A stretch of DNA of 43,584 nucleotides from Aquihabitans sp. (lineage in GTDB: Bacteria > Actinomycetota > Acidimicrobiia > Acidimicrobiales > Iamiaceae): the NCBI GenBank assembly GCA_025353965.1, contig JANXNS010000225.1:1-43584 (forward strand), written 5' to 3'. A program made the position numbers and the translations under genes. The notes beneath the pieces are model-generated. The model saw only the letters and a list, made by a program, of their open reading frames with translations, did no database searches and had not been told where the DNA came from. Positions 32,545 to 41,090 of this stretch are shown piece by piece (position 1 is the stretch's first letter; each line of letters starts with the position of its first letter).

Positions 32545-33566
32545 GCCTCTACCACCGGTGCCAGTTGTGCGGGGGTGGACCCGTGCAGGATCACCCCGTC
32601 GACCCCAAGATCGAACTGCGCCCGGGCGGCAGTGGCACACGCTTCCGGGGAACCAATGGCCGCTGATGCCAGCCATTCCTTGGGCAACAGACCAGCGATG
32701 TGCGCCAGCTGGGCATGATCCGCCACCGTGTCGATCGCGCCGGGGACGGTGGACACCACGGGGTCAGCTCGGAAACGGGCCAATGCTTCGGGGTCCCAGC
32801 GGTTCGTCTTCACCAGGAGATCTCCGTAACCCTGGAGGTACGTGGCCAGGCGGCCGACCGTTCGTTTCAGCAGGTCGGTTTCGTCGACCGGGTCAGGCAC
32901 GGTGGCAAAGCACGACCAAATTCGCACCGACGCCGGGTCCCGACCGGCCTCCTCCGCCGCCCGACGCACTGCGGTGACCGCGTTGGCGGTGGTTTCGTCG
33001 GTGAAGAACGTGTGGAGCACGACGGAGTCGTAAGCCCGCCCGGCCAGGGCAAGGGTCTGCGGGCCGAAGGCCACCAGCAACAGCGGGATGTCTTCGTCGA
33101 ACGCATTGTCGAGGTGGAGGACGGGCCAGTGACCGGCCGGGCCGTTGTGGTCGAAGATCGCCTCCCCCTTCCACAACCGACGCAGGATGCCCGCCATATC
33201 TTCGAGCTGGGCCGTGGTGATAGGTGGGAGCCCATACGCGGCCTGAAGCGGGGCGATACCCCGGCCCAAACCGAGGGTGAACCGGCCATCAGTCAGGCGG
33301 TGCATGGTGGTAGCAAACGACGCCGTCACCAGTGGGTGACGGGAGTTGTGGTTGGTGGCCGCGGTGGCCACGCCGAGCTTGGCGGTGACCGCACCGACCG
33401 CGCCGGACAGCGTGGCCGCTTCCTTCACGTTGTAGCGCTCGGACACGAAGCCAGAGCCCAGCCCGATCTGCTCGGCGTCCCGCACCTCCCCGAGCAGGGG
33501 CTTGGGCGACGTCGGGCCTCCCGCCAGCACATAAAAGCCCAACTCGTTCAGCGCATCGTCAGCCAT
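32448..33566 (-). CDS. LLM-class (probably F420-dependent) oxidoreductase
   Basis: A 372-aa luciferase-like monooxygenase-fold protein. FGFYVLAGGPTS-type start (LGFYVLAGG), VRDAEQIGLGSGFVSERYNVKEA, VATAATNHNSRHPLVTASFATTMHRLTDGRFTLGLGRG and AGRAYDSVVLHTFF match the F420-dependent LLM subfamily seen in actinomycetes (TIGR03857-like, from memory). It probably catalyses hydride transfer to an unknown substrate. ATG 33566 lies 27 bp after the icmF stop, so it is likely in the icmF operon. The C-terminal ~20 residues are polar and of low complexity. Confidence 0.85.
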   Translation of the reverse strand: MADDALNELGFYVLAGGPTSPKPLLGEVRDAEQIGLGSGFVSERYNVKEAATLSGAVGAVTAKLGVATAATNHNSRHPLVTASFATTMHRLTDGRFTLGLGRGIAPLQAAYGLPPITTAQLEDMAGILRRLWKGEAIFDHNGPAGHWPVLHLDNAFDEDIPLLLVAFGPQTLALAGRAYDSVVLHTFFTDETTANAVTAVRRAAEEAGRDPASVRIWSCFATVPDPVDETDLLKRTVGRLATYLQGYGDLLVKTNRWDPEALARFRADPVVSTVPGAIDTVADHAQLAHIAGLLPKEWLASAAIGSPEACATAARAQFDLGVDGVILHGSTPAQLAPVVEAYRTLPRPAGAERWPANPGAISSTSKPSESSR

Positions 33567-33593
33567 GACCGGAAAAGGTACCGGCCCGACCCG

Positions 33594-36500
33594 TCAGACA
33601 TTGCGCCGGTAACGGCCGCCGACCTCGAACAGGGTGTGGGTGATCTCACCGAGCGAGCAGCAGCGAACGGCATCCATCAACACATCGAACAGGTTCTCGC
33701 CCGCAAACGCGGCCTGACGGAGCCGTTCCAACGCCGCCGGGCGATCGGCGCCATTGCGGTCCTGGAAGTCCGCTAGACGGCTGAGCTGCGACTGCTTCTC
33801 GGCGTCGGTGGAGCGGGCCAACTCGATCTCCACGTGGGCCTCATCGTCGCCTTCGCCGTCGGGCGCCAGGAACGTATTCACCCCAATGATGGGCAGCGTT
33901 CCTTCGTGCTTCCGAGTCTCGTAGAGCAGCGACTCATCTTGGATTCGGCCTCGCTGATACCCGGTCTCCATGGCCCCGAGCACGCCGCCCCGATCGGCCA
34001 GCCGATCGAATTCTTCGAGCACCGCTGCTTCCACCAAGTCCGTGAGCTCGTCGATGATGAACGAGCCCTGATTGGGGTTCTCATTCATGGCCAGCCCCCA
34101 CTCTTCGTTGATCACCAACTGAATGGCCAGGGCCCGTCGGACAGACTCCGCCGTCGGGGTAGTGACCGCCTCGTCATAGGCATTGGTGTGGAGGCTGTTG
34201 CAGTTGTCATAGATGGCAATGAGGGCCTGCAGGGTGGTGCGAATGTCGTTGAAGCTCATCTCCTGGGCATGCAGCGAACGCCCCGACGTCTGCACGTGAT
34301 ATTTCAGCTTTTGGCTTCGCTCGTTGGCGCCGTAACGATCCCGCATGGCCACCGCCCAAATGCGCCGGGCAACCCGACCAATCACGGTGTACTCGGGGTC
34401 CATGCCATTGGAGAAGAAGAACGACAGGTTCGGAGCAAAGTCATCAATGGCCATTCCCCGAGCCAGATACGCCTCGACATAGGTGAGGCCGTTGGCCAAG
34501 GTGAAGGCCAGTTGGCTCAACGGGTTGGCGCCCGCTTCGGCAATGTGATAGCCGGAGATAGAAACCGAGTAGAAGTTTCGGACCTCGTGGGCCACGAAGT
34601 ACTCGGCCACATCGGCCATCATCCCGAGCGCAAATTCGGTGGAGAAGATGCAGGTGTTTTGGCCCTGATCTTCTTTCAGAATGTCGGCCTGGACCGTGCC
34701 TCTCACATTGGCCAGCACCCAGGCTCGGATCTCGGCCGCTTCGCCCTCCGATGGCTCCCGACCTTCCTGCTCCGAGGCGAACGCTTCCAAGCGCTGGTCG
34801 ACCGCCGCGTTCAAGAACATGGCCAAGATCGTCGGCGCCGGACCGTTGATGGTCATGGATACCGAGGTCGACGGCTCACAGAGATCGAACCCGGCGAACA
34901 GCACCTTCATGTCGTCGAGGGTGGCAATGGAGACCCCGGCGTTGCCGACCTTGCCATAAATGTCAGGACGACGATCGGGGTCAAAGCCATAGAGCGTCAC
35001 CGAATCGAACGCGGTGGAGAGGCGAGTGGCGGGCTGGCCTTCGGACAGCAGGTGGAAGCGCGTATTGGTGCGGAACGCATCGCCTTCGCCGGCAAACATC
35101 CGCGCCGGTCGCTCACCATCACGCTTGAACGGGAACACTCCGGCGGTAAAGGGGAACCGCCCAGGAAGGTTTTCCTCCATCAGGAACCGCAGGAGTTCGC
35201 CGTGATCGGTGAAGCGGGGCAACGCCACCCGGGGGATCTTTGAGCCCGAGAGAGATTCTTTGGTGAGCTGCTCGTCGCCGGAATAGGCCACAACCGTGGC
35301 GGGCCAGCCGCCGAGCAGGGCCCGCGCCTCGGCGTTGAGACGGTGGTCGGCTTTGGCCTCCAGCTCCGACAGCTTGGCCGCCTCGCCATCGCCCCCCGCG
35401 GCATCCACGAGCTCGCGCACCGCTCGGACCTGCTGGAGCTGGCGGGCCACCGCTGACTGCTCGGCCACGGTGGCGTGGTGGTGACGGACCGCCTCGGCCA
35501 CGTCGGCCAAGTAGCGGGCTTTGGCCGGGGGCACGATGGCGGTGTCGGCGGACGACACCTTGGTGTCGACACGGGCCAGCGACCCGCCACCCGCCGGGCC
35601 CGGCAAGCCCACAGCCAACAACCGCTGCCGAACCTCCTGATAGAGGCCCGTGACCCCGTCGTCATTGAAGCGGGAGGCGACCGTGCCATAGACCGGCATT
35701 TCGCCTGGATCCGTGTGGAATTGTTCGGTATTGCGGACCATCTGGCGGCGCACATCTCGCAGGGCGTCTTCGCCCCCGCGTCGGTCGAATTTGTTGATGG
35801 CTACGACGTCGGCAAAATCCAGCATGTCGATCTTTTCGAGCTGACTGGCAGCACCAAATTCTGGGGTCATCACATAGAGGGAAAGGTCCACATGATCGAC
35901 AATGGCGGCATCGCCCTGGCCGATGCCGGGCGTCTCGATGATGACCAAATCCGCGCCCCAAGCTTTGGTGGCAGCGACGATGTCGTCGGTCCCATCGGGC
36001 ACCACCGTTCCGGCCGTGCGGGTGGCGAGTGACCGGAAATAGACACAGCCCGGGTCAATGGCATTCATGCGAATGCGATCGCCAAGAAGCGCGCCACCAC
36101 CTTTGCGCCGGGTTGGGTCGACGGCGATCACAGCGATCTTCAACTTGTCCTCGTGATCGAGCCGGAAACGGCGAACCAGCTCATCAGTGAGCGACGATTT
36201 CCCGGACCCTCCGGTTCCGGTGATGCCCAGCACCGGCACGGTTCGGAGCCCGGCCGCGGCCCGGATCTCGGTGAGCTGGGCCGCCGGCAAACGACCGGCT
36301 TCGATCACGGTGATGACCCGGGCCAACGTCGCACTATCGCCGGTGTAAAGCCCATCCATACTGGCCGGCGGGCTGGCCGCAAGGTCCACGTCTGCTGCGG
36401 TCACCAGTGAGTTGATCATCCCGGGCAAGCCCATGGTTTGGCCGTCGTGGGGCGAGAAAATGCGGCTCACCCCGTAGACCTGAAGCTCGTCAATCTCCGC

Positions 36501-36818
36501 CTTGATGATCACCCCACCACCACCGCCGAAGACCTTCACATGGCCGGCGCCCCGTTCGCGCAGCAGGTCCACCAGGTACTTGAAGTACTCCACATGGCCA
36601 CCCTGATAGGAGCTGACGGCCACGCCCTGCACGTCCTCCTGGACCGCAGCCGTGACCACTTCATCGACCGAGCGGTTGTGGCCGAGGTGAATCACCTCCA
36701 CCCCTTGGGACTGCAGGATCCGCCGCATGATGTTGATCGACGCGTCATGCCCGTCGAACAGACTCGCGGCCGTGACAAACCGAACGGGATGGACGGGGTG
36801 ATGGAGTTCGTTGGTCAC
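33594..36818 (-). CDS. icmF: Fused isobutyryl-CoA mutase (IcmF)
   Basis: A 1074-aa adenosylcobalamin-dependent mutase interconverting isobutyryl- and n-butyryl-CoA (and pivalyl/isovaleryl-CoA in some members). Order: B12-binding domain (residues ~1-140; [26 protein letters not shown]), MeaB-type GTPase chaperone (~170-420; [33 protein letters not shown]), linker, and mutase TIM barrel (~530-1074). [12 protein letters not shown] and [13 protein letters not shown] are the IcmF versions of the substrate-site segments, where methylmalonyl-CoA mutase has Tyr and Arg. It diverges from the MarR gene and heads a unit with the LLM gene. Confidence 0.95.
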   Translation of the reverse strand: MTNELHHPVHPVRFVTAASLFDGHDASINIMRRILQSQGVEVIHLGHNRSVDEVVTAAVQEDVQGVAVSSYQGGHVEYFKYLVDLLRERGAGHVKVFGGGGGVIIKAEIDELQVYGVSRIFSPHDGQTMGLPGMINSLVTAADVDLAASPPASMDGLYTGDSATLARVITVIEAGRLPAAQLTEIRAAAGLRTVPVLGITGTGGSGKSSLTDELVRRFRLDHEDKLKIAVIAVDPTRRKGGGALLGDRIRMNAIDPGCVYFRSLATRTAGTVVPDGTDDIVAATKAWGADLVIIETPGIGQGDAAIVDHVDLSLYVMTPEFGAASQLEKIDMLDFADVVAINKFDRRGGEDALRDVRRQMVRNTEQFHTDPGEMPVYGTVASRFNDDGVTGLYQEVRQRLLAVGLPGPAGGGSLARVDTKVSSADTAIVPPAKARYLADVAEAVRHHHATVAEQSAVARQLQQVRAVRELVDAAGGDGEAAKLSELEAKADHRLNAEARALLGGWPATVVAYSGDEQLTKESLSGSKIPRVALPRFTDHGELLRFLMEENLPGRFPFTAGVFPFKRDGERPARMFAGEGDAFRTNTRFHLLSEGQPATRLSTAFDSVTLYGFDPDRRPDIYGKVGNAGVSIATLDDMKVLFAGFDLCEPSTSVSMTINGPAPTILAMFLNAAVDQRLEAFASEQEGREPSEGEAAEIRAWVLANVRGTVQADILKEDQGQNTCIFSTEFALGMMADVAEYFVAHEVRNFYSVSISGYHIAEAGANPLSQLAFTLANGLTYVEAYLARGMAIDDFAPNLSFFFSNGMDPEYTVIGRVARRIWAVAMRDRYGANERSQKLKYHVQTSGRSLHAQEMSFNDIRTTLQALIAIYDNCNSLHTNAYDEAVTTPTAESVRRALAIQLVINEEWGLAMNENPNQGSFIIDELTDLVEAAVLEEFDRLADRGGVLGAMETGYQRGRIQDESLLYETRKHEGTLPIIGVNTFLAPDGEGDDEAHVEIELARSTDAEKQSQLSRLADFQDRNGADRPAALERLRQAAFAGENLFDVLMDAVRCCSLGEITHTLFEVGGRYRRNV

Positions 36819-36832
36819 GCTCCCGATATTAC

Positions 36833-36844
36833 TTGGACTTCCAA
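36833..36844. promoter_or_regulatory. Inverted repeat between icmF and marR
   Basis: TTGGA (36833-36837) and TCCAA (36840-36844) are perfect arms around CT, in the 73-bp divergent region between icmF and the MarR gene. MarR proteins commonly repress such divergent promoters, so this is a candidate operator; the match is short. Confidence 0.35.
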
Positions 36845-36891
36845 CTATCTGTCTACCGACCTTCTGATGGCTAAGCGACTATCCTGACCGC

Positions 36892-37392
36892 ATGGTTCGC
36901 CCGCTCCCGTTCGACCCCATCGAGGAAGCCGGCCGCCAATGGGACCAGCGCTGGTCCGGTAGCGCCGCTATGCAAGCGGCCACGTCGATCATGCGGGCCC
37001 AACAAATCGTGCTGGCCCGGGTCGACGACGCACTCAAGCCGTGGTCGCTCACCTTCGCCCGCTACGAGGTCCTCGTCCTGCTCACCTTCTCCCGAGAAGG
37101 CACGCTGCCCCTCGGCAAAATGGGTGACCGGCTCATGCTCCACCAGGCCAGCGTCACCAACTTGGTGGACCGCCTGGAGCAGCAGGGCTACCTCCGCCGC
37201 GTCGCTCACCCCACCGACCGCCGTACCACCCTGGCCGCGCTGACCGCAGAGGGGCGCGCCATCATCGACGAAGCAACCGCGGCGGTGGTGAAAGCCTCGA
37301 TAGGCGTAGCCGAGCTCAACAATCGAGACCAACAGGACCTCCACCGAATCCTAAAAAAGCTCCGATCCGGAGCCAACGACTTCAGCAATTGA
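36892..37392 (+). CDS. MarR-family transcriptional regulator
   Basis: A 166-aa winged-helix regulator. The dimerisation helices are at the ends; the DNA-binding core (~residues 55-115) reads LTFARYEVLVLLTFSREGTLPLGKMGDRLMLHQASVTNLVDRLEQQGYLRRVAHPTDRRTTLAALTAEGRA, with the wing residues DRR. It is divergent from icmF, so control of icmF by an acyl-CoA or acid ligand is likely (inference). The last codons shift from the GC-rich style upstream to CTA/AAA/AAG-containing codons. The stop TGA lies 2 nt before repeat copy C. Confidence 0.92.
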   Translation: MVRPLPFDPIEEAGRQWDQRWSGSAAMQAATSIMRAQQIVLARVDDALKPWSLTFARYEVLVLLTFSREGTLPLGKMGDRLMLHQASVTNLVDRLEQQGYLRRVAHPTDRRTTLAALTAEGRAIIDEATAAVVKASIGVAELNNRDQQDLHRILKKLRSGANDFSN

Positions 37393-37394
37393 CT

Positions 37395-37443
37395 GAAGTT
37401 GTCGTACTTAAGCAGTGGATTTCGTCCTAACTACGACAACTTC
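37395..37443 (+). repeat. 49-bp palindromic repeat, copy C
   Basis: Third copy, plus orientation. Outer arms GAAGTTGTCGTA and TACGACAACTTC pair perfectly for 12 bp; over the full 17-nt arms 15 positions pair. The centre GCAGTGGATTTCGTC keeps the invariant ATTTCG. It starts 2 nt after the MarR stop, and its right arm contains the TAG stop codon (37431-37433) of the convergent CoA-transferase gene. Confidence 0.85.
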
Positions 37444-38618
37444 GGGGGTTTGGGGCGAGGTGGGTCGGCGAGGTCGGCTCGGACTTGGGCGGTGTCGGCT
37501 CCTTGGGGGCGACCGGGCCAGCGGAGCTTGCCTGGGGTCTTGCTCAGGCGGGCGACCAGGCCTTGCATTTTGGTGCCGCCTACGTCCACGACGATGCCGC
37601 GGGCAACCGCGTGAGGGTCGGCCGCCAACTGGTCCATCGTGTACACCGGGGCCGCGGCTGCTTGGGCGGCCTCGAAGGTGGCCAGCACCCCGGCCAGCGG
37701 GCGCGCCGCGCACCATTGGGCCATGCGGGCATCGATCTCCTCTCGATGTTCGATGCGCCCGGGGAAACCGGCGAACCGGTCGTCGTCACCGAGGCCGATG
37801 AGGGCCATGACTCGCAGGGCGACACTCTCCGCGCTGGTGGAAATGGCCACCCACGCACCGTCGGCGCAGCGGTAGGTCCCGCGGGGGACGGAGTACGGAA
37901 TGCCTGAGCCGAGCCGGGGTTGGAGCTCGCCCCGGGTTTCCCAAAGGCTCATGAGCGGACCCATGAGTTGGAACAGCGACTCCAACAGGTTGACGTCGAC
38001 CACCTGGCCGACCCCGGAGTGCAGGGCGACCATGGTGGCGAACGCGGCGACCAAGGCGGTGACCTCGTCGGTGAGGGCGATCGGCGGGAGGAGCGGCGCG
38101 CCGTCGGGTTCACCGTTGATGGCCGCAAAGCCGGACATGGCCTCAGCCAAGGTGGCGAACCCCGGGCGGTCGGCGTACGGGCCGTCCTGGCCGAAGCCAC
38201 TTACCCGGGTGATGACCAAGCGGGGATTGGCGGCGATGAGGTCGTCTGGTGCCAGGCCCAACCGTTCCAGGGTGCCGGGCCGGAAATTTTCCACCAGCAC
38301 GTCGGCGGTGGTGAGCAACTGGCGGAGCACGGCGAGATCCGCTGGGGCCTTGAGATCCAGCACCACCGTGCGCTTGTTTCGGCCGATCAGTTTCCACCAC
38401 AGCGTGACGTCGTCGGCGGGGTCCACCCAGCCCATCGACCGGGTGGTGTCGCCGGCTCCGGGGCGTTCGACCTTGATGACGTCGGCCCCGAAATCCGCCA
38501 GATAGCGGGCACAGCCGGGACCAGCGACGACGGTCGAAATGTCGATCACCTGGAGGTCGTGCAGGGGGCCATCGGCGGCAGTGGGGCGGGGGGCGGGAGG
38601 CAGCGGTTCGTTGGTCAC
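37431..38618 (-). CDS. Class III (CaiB/BaiF) acyl-CoA transferase
   Basis: A 395-aa enzyme that moves CoA between carboxylic acids. N-terminal GPLHDLQVIDISTVVAGPGCARYLADFGADVIKVERPGAGDTTR, NKRTVVLDLK, VLVENFRPGTLERLGL and RVSGFGQDGPYADRPGF are family signatures, and Asp in VDVNLLESLFQLM is the expected catalytic residue. GTG 38618 is chosen; the frame is open further but is then antisense to the upstream gene. The C terminus DPPRPKPPKLS is encoded by the G/C tract and repeat copy C, which supplies the last three codons and the stop. It follows the DinB-like gene by 10 bp. Confidence 0.9.
   Translation of the reverse strand: MTNEPLPPAPRPTAADGPLHDLQVIDISTVVAGPGCARYLADFGADVIKVERPGAGDTTRSMGWVDPADDVTLWWKLIGRNKRTVVLDLKAPADLAVLRQLLTTADVLVENFRPGTLERLGLAPDDLIAANPRLVITRVSGFGQDGPYADRPGFATLAEAMSGFAAINGEPDGAPLLPPIALTDEVTALVAAFATMVALHSGVGQVVDVNLLESLFQLMGPLMSLWETRGELQPRLGSGIPYSVPRGTYRCADGAWVAISTSAESVALRVMALIGLGDDDRFAGFPGRIEHREEIDARMAQWCAARPLAGVLATFEAAQAAAAPVYTMDQLAADPHAVARGIVVDVGGTKMQGLVARLSKTPGKLRWPGRPQGADTAQVRADLADPPRPKPPKLS
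37444..37464 (+). other. G-rich tract beside repeat copy C
   Basis: G runs of 5, 4, 2 and 3 (37444-37448, 37452-37455, 37459-37460, 37462-37464) directly adjoin the right end of copy C, on the same side as the G tracts of copies A and B. It is a weaker quadruplex pattern. On the minus strand it encodes the Pro/Lys tail of the CoA-transferase. Confidence 0.5.
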
Positions 38619-38628
38619 GGGCGAGCGG

Positions 38629-39258
38629 TCAATCCAGGACGTGCTTGAGGGGCAGCGACGCCGCGCGCCCGGTGAGCAGGCACAAGATGGCCGACAGGTC
38701 CTCTGCGCGGCCCAAGTCCAGCAGGACCTCCAGGGCAACGCGGGACGACGCAGCGGGGGCAGGCGTGGGCAAGTCGATTGCGGCGGCCAGGTCCAACCCG
38801 TGGACCACCAATTCGACCACACGGGTGGCCAAGTACTGGTCCAGCTGCATTTCACCCACGAAGGTGTGGACCGTTGCCTCGCCCGGCGTGTCAGCCACGA
38901 GTTGTTCGGCCTTGGCCGCCCACTCGTCCACCAGGGCGACGGGGTCGGCCGCACCGATAGCTTCCCGCTTGGCCCGGGCCGAGATGTGGACGTGCGGTGT
39001 CTGCTCGGCTAGCACAATCCGGAAATAGCCGGCCGCCGAGTAGATCTCGGTCTCATCCTTGGGGTCGCCATCGAGGTATTCCACGATGGTCTTGTAGGCC
39101 CGAGTGGTGTGGGCCACGAGCTCTCGGACCGACCACTCGCCCAGCGCGGCCTGGTCCCAACGGTGGTCATCGACCGCTCCGACCAAGGACCGGTACCAGG
39201 TGCTGGCGTAACGGAACGCAGCGCTGGTCTCGTGGTAATCGAAGAGGTGATCGGCCAC
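38629..39258 (-). CDS. DinB/maleylpyruvate-isomerase-fold protein
   Basis: A 209-aa protein of the mycothiol-dependent maleylpyruvate isomerase N-terminal (DinB_2-like) fold. It shows WDQAALGEWSVRELVAHTTRA with a metal-binding His, a middle part with EWAAKAEQLVADTPG, and VVELVVHGLDLAAAI with the second conserved His. Members use metal and mycothiol in thiol-linked reactions; the substrate here is unknown. GTG 39258 is chosen for its AGGAG 8 nt upstream; the frame is open to 39345. It is probably co-transcribed with the CoA-transferase. Confidence 0.82.
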   Translation of the reverse strand: MADHLFDYHETSAAFRYASTWYRSLVGAVDDHRWDQAALGEWSVRELVAHTTRAYKTIVEYLDGDPKDETEIYSAAGYFRIVLAEQTPHVHISARAKREAIGAADPVALVDEWAAKAEQLVADTPGEATVHTFVGEMQLDQYLATRVVELVVHGLDLAAAIDLPTPAPAASSRVALEVLLDLGRAEDLSAILCLLTGRAASLPLKHVLD

Positions 39259-39316
39259 GGCGAGGCTCCTGGGTGAAAGGCGGGAGGGCCAAGGGGACAA
39301 CCCTGGCCCCGACAGT

Positions 39317-40348
39317 TCAGCCGGTGAGGTGCCCGGCTGCGGCATTGACGGGGATCACGAAGCAGCGGTCCTGCAGATGGCCGAACGCGTAGTCGCGGTA
39401 GAGGCCGCCGTACATGTGACGAGTCTGCTCGGTCCATGCCAGGGCTTCGGGGCTGGAGATCCGGTGCAAAACTTGGACGATGCCCCCCTCGTGGACCTGG
39501 TACTGCGCCCAGGCCCCCGGATAGTCCTTGACGCAGGCAACTTCTACCCAGGGAACATCTCCGGTCGGCGCAAAGCGGCGCACCCGGTTTCGATGAGTGT
39601 GGCCGGCGAAATAGCCGCGAATTCTGGGGCGGCGGGCCACCACCTCGAGCAATGCATCGGACGCGTCCACGTCGATGCCAAAGGTCCGGTCCGCCTTCTC
39701 CTCGGAGTTCCGATCACCGAGATGGTGGTGGCCGAACAGCAGCACCGGCCGGTCCGCCCGGGCGCCCAATTCGTCGATCCAATCCAACTGGTCGGCGGTC
39801 ACGGTGCCCGCAACCACTCCGTCGATCGACGTGTCCAAGACGGCCAAAATCACCCCCGGGAGGAAGACTTCCTGCATGGTCTCCTTGGCGAACAGCGCCC
39901 GGTTATAGGACTCATGATTGCCGCGAAGGACCGTGAGCTTGGACCCGAAGGCGGGCTCGTAGACGGCCCGAAATGCGGCGTACTCCTCGCTCGTGCCGTT
40001 GGCGGTGAGATCGCCCTTGACCACCACTGCGTCGGGGTCAAGGGCCACCATCTCGGCCACAGCCGCCCGGTTCATAACCTCGGGGTACGGCGCCTCACCC
40101 GGGCCAGAACGGAAGGTGGGGCCGACGTCCGAGCCCTCGATTACCCCGCAGATTTCCTCGCCAAAATGCACGTCGTTCACGGTGGCGAAGGTGGCCAACA
40201 ACTCGCCCGGCTCGGGCAGGGTGCGAAACGAGAACCCGTCCAGCTCGTAGTCGGTTTCGGGCGTGAGATCAACGTGGCGGCGCACCTCATGGCCGTGATG
40301 CACCACCGCGGCGCGGGCACCCACCGTGGTCAGCTCGGCCTCAGTCAC
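39317..40348 (-). CDS. Calcineurin-like metallophosphoesterase
   Basis: A 343-aa dinuclear-metal phosphoesterase. The five motifs are in order: NDVHFGE (D-x-H), VKGDLTANG, RGNHES, LFGHHHLGD, GHTHRNR. The layout resembles cAMP-phosphodiesterase/Icc-type enzymes, but the substrate is not readable. The N-terminal ~50 residues precede the first motif and have no recognised domain. The start is GTG 40348; it diverges from the Xre regulator, sharing a 55-bp AT-rich promoter region. It lies 58 bp upstream of the DinB-like gene on the same strand. Confidence 0.87.
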   Translation of the reverse strand: MTEAELTTVGARAAVVHHGHEVRRHVDLTPETDYELDGFSFRTLPEPGELLATFATVNDVHFGEEICGVIEGSDVGPTFRSGPGEAPYPEVMNRAAVAEMVALDPDAVVVKGDLTANGTSEEYAAFRAVYEPAFGSKLTVLRGNHESYNRALFAKETMQEVFLPGVILAVLDTSIDGVVAGTVTADQLDWIDELGARADRPVLLFGHHHLGDRNSEEKADRTFGIDVDASDALLEVVARRPRIRGYFAGHTHRNRVRRFAPTGDVPWVEVACVKDYPGAWAQYQVHEGGIVQVLHRISSPEALAWTEQTRHMYGGLYRDYAFGHLQDRCFVIPVNAAAGHLTG

Positions 40349-40368
40349 AAACTGATCCTACTCTGCGA

Positions 40369-40396
40369 TGGACATATGCAATTGCAACTATATACT
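40369..40396 (+). promoter_or_regulatory. Promoter and operator-like palindrome of the Xre gene
   Basis: TGGACA (40369-40374) and TATACT (40391-40396) are spaced 16 nt, near sigma-70 consensus. Initiation would fall near 40402-40404, right at ATG 40404, giving a leaderless message. The spacer holds a perfect 10-bp palindrome TGCAATTGCA (40377-40386). CATATG occurs at 40373 and again at 40401, flanking the -10. This is the most AT-rich patch noticed in the window. Confidence 0.6.
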
Positions 40397-40403
40397 TTCG
40401 CAT

Positions 40404-40787
40404 ATGTACGGCTCATTCCTCCGCCAAGTCCGCACCTCTCGCGGCATGACCCAGGCCCAGCTGTCGGAAATCGTGGGGATCAGCCAGCCGAATCTGTCGG
40501 CCTATGAGAACGACCGGCGCACGCCCAGCCTCGACATCGCCAATCGCATCCTGGTGGCCTGCGGCTACGAACTGGTGGCCGATGGCGGCCCCCGCCGGAT
40601 CAGCGCGCCGCTCCCCAAGGCCGGCCGGTCCCCCGATGAAGATGTTCCGCCGCGCCTCCCGGGTGATCCGGACGATGAGGACCCCACGGTCGACGCGTCC
40701 ACCAGTGCCGGGGAGCGCGCCTCGTTGTTCGTCACGATGATCGAACTCGCGGATGCGAACCGCGGTTTACCCACGACGTCGACGTGA
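40404..40787 (+). CDS. Xre-family helix-turn-helix regulator
   Basis: A 127-aa protein. The N-terminal HTH_3 domain (residues ~5-58) reads LRQVRTSRGMTQAQLSEIVGISQPNLSAYENDRRTPSLDIANRILVACGYEL, a textbook Xre fold of antitoxin or small-repressor type. The remainder is Pro/Asp/Glu-rich and ends in a short helix (LFVTMIELADANRG). No toxin gene is visible beside it. ATG 40404 fits the leaderless promoter; an in-frame start at 40368 would include the promoter in the protein and is rejected. Autoregulation via TGCAATTGCA is plausible. Confidence 0.85.
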   Translation: MYGSFLRQVRTSRGMTQAQLSEIVGISQPNLSAYENDRRTPSLDIANRILVACGYELVADGGPRRISAPLPKAGRSPDEDVPPRLPGDPDDEDPTVDASTSAGERASLFVTMIELADANRGLPTTST

Positions 40788-40885
40788 ACGTTTTCTTGCC
40801 GTGGGCCAGCGCTTCGGGGAATCGCGGAGCGCCTCCGGCCGCAACCGTTGACGTGGAAGCAGTGGCGGACCGCTTGGTCGCTGAG

Positions 40886-41068
40886 CTACCAGGGCCGGTT
40901 GCGACGCTGGGGGATTGGGCGGGACCACCAACGGCCGGACCAACGCCAGCGGGGAGTGCCGTCGGCGGCAACGGGGGCGCTGGCGCGGGGCCATGCCCCC
41001 TCTACCGCGGCCACGATGGCCGCCACTTCTTCTTCCGATGGATCGGGAGTTATGCGGAACTCAGCCAT
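40886..41068 (-). CDS. accE: Acyl-CoA carboxylase epsilon subunit
   Basis: A 60-aa protein, short and easily missed. The start AEFRITPDPSEEEVAAIVAAVE and the downstream WRWSGRWW patch match the actinobacterial AccE/PccE epsilon subunit, which stabilises and activates the carboxylase complex. ATG 41068 lies 22 bp after the stop of the carboxyltransferase gene on the same strand, the usual arrangement. It has no clear Shine-Dalgarno. The 98 bp between its end and the convergent Xre gene show no feature. Confidence 0.85.
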   Translation of the reverse strand: MAEFRITPDPSEEEVAAIVAAVEGAWPRASAPVAADGTPRWRWSGRWWSRPIPQRRNRPW

Positions 41069-41090
41069 AAAGGTTCGACTCGAGCTCAGC

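Noticed and set aside
2119-37443. The three 49-bp repeats as a CRISPR or tandem array
   Set aside because: Copies are hundreds to tens of thousands of bases apart, occur in both orientations, and have no regular spacers or cas genes.
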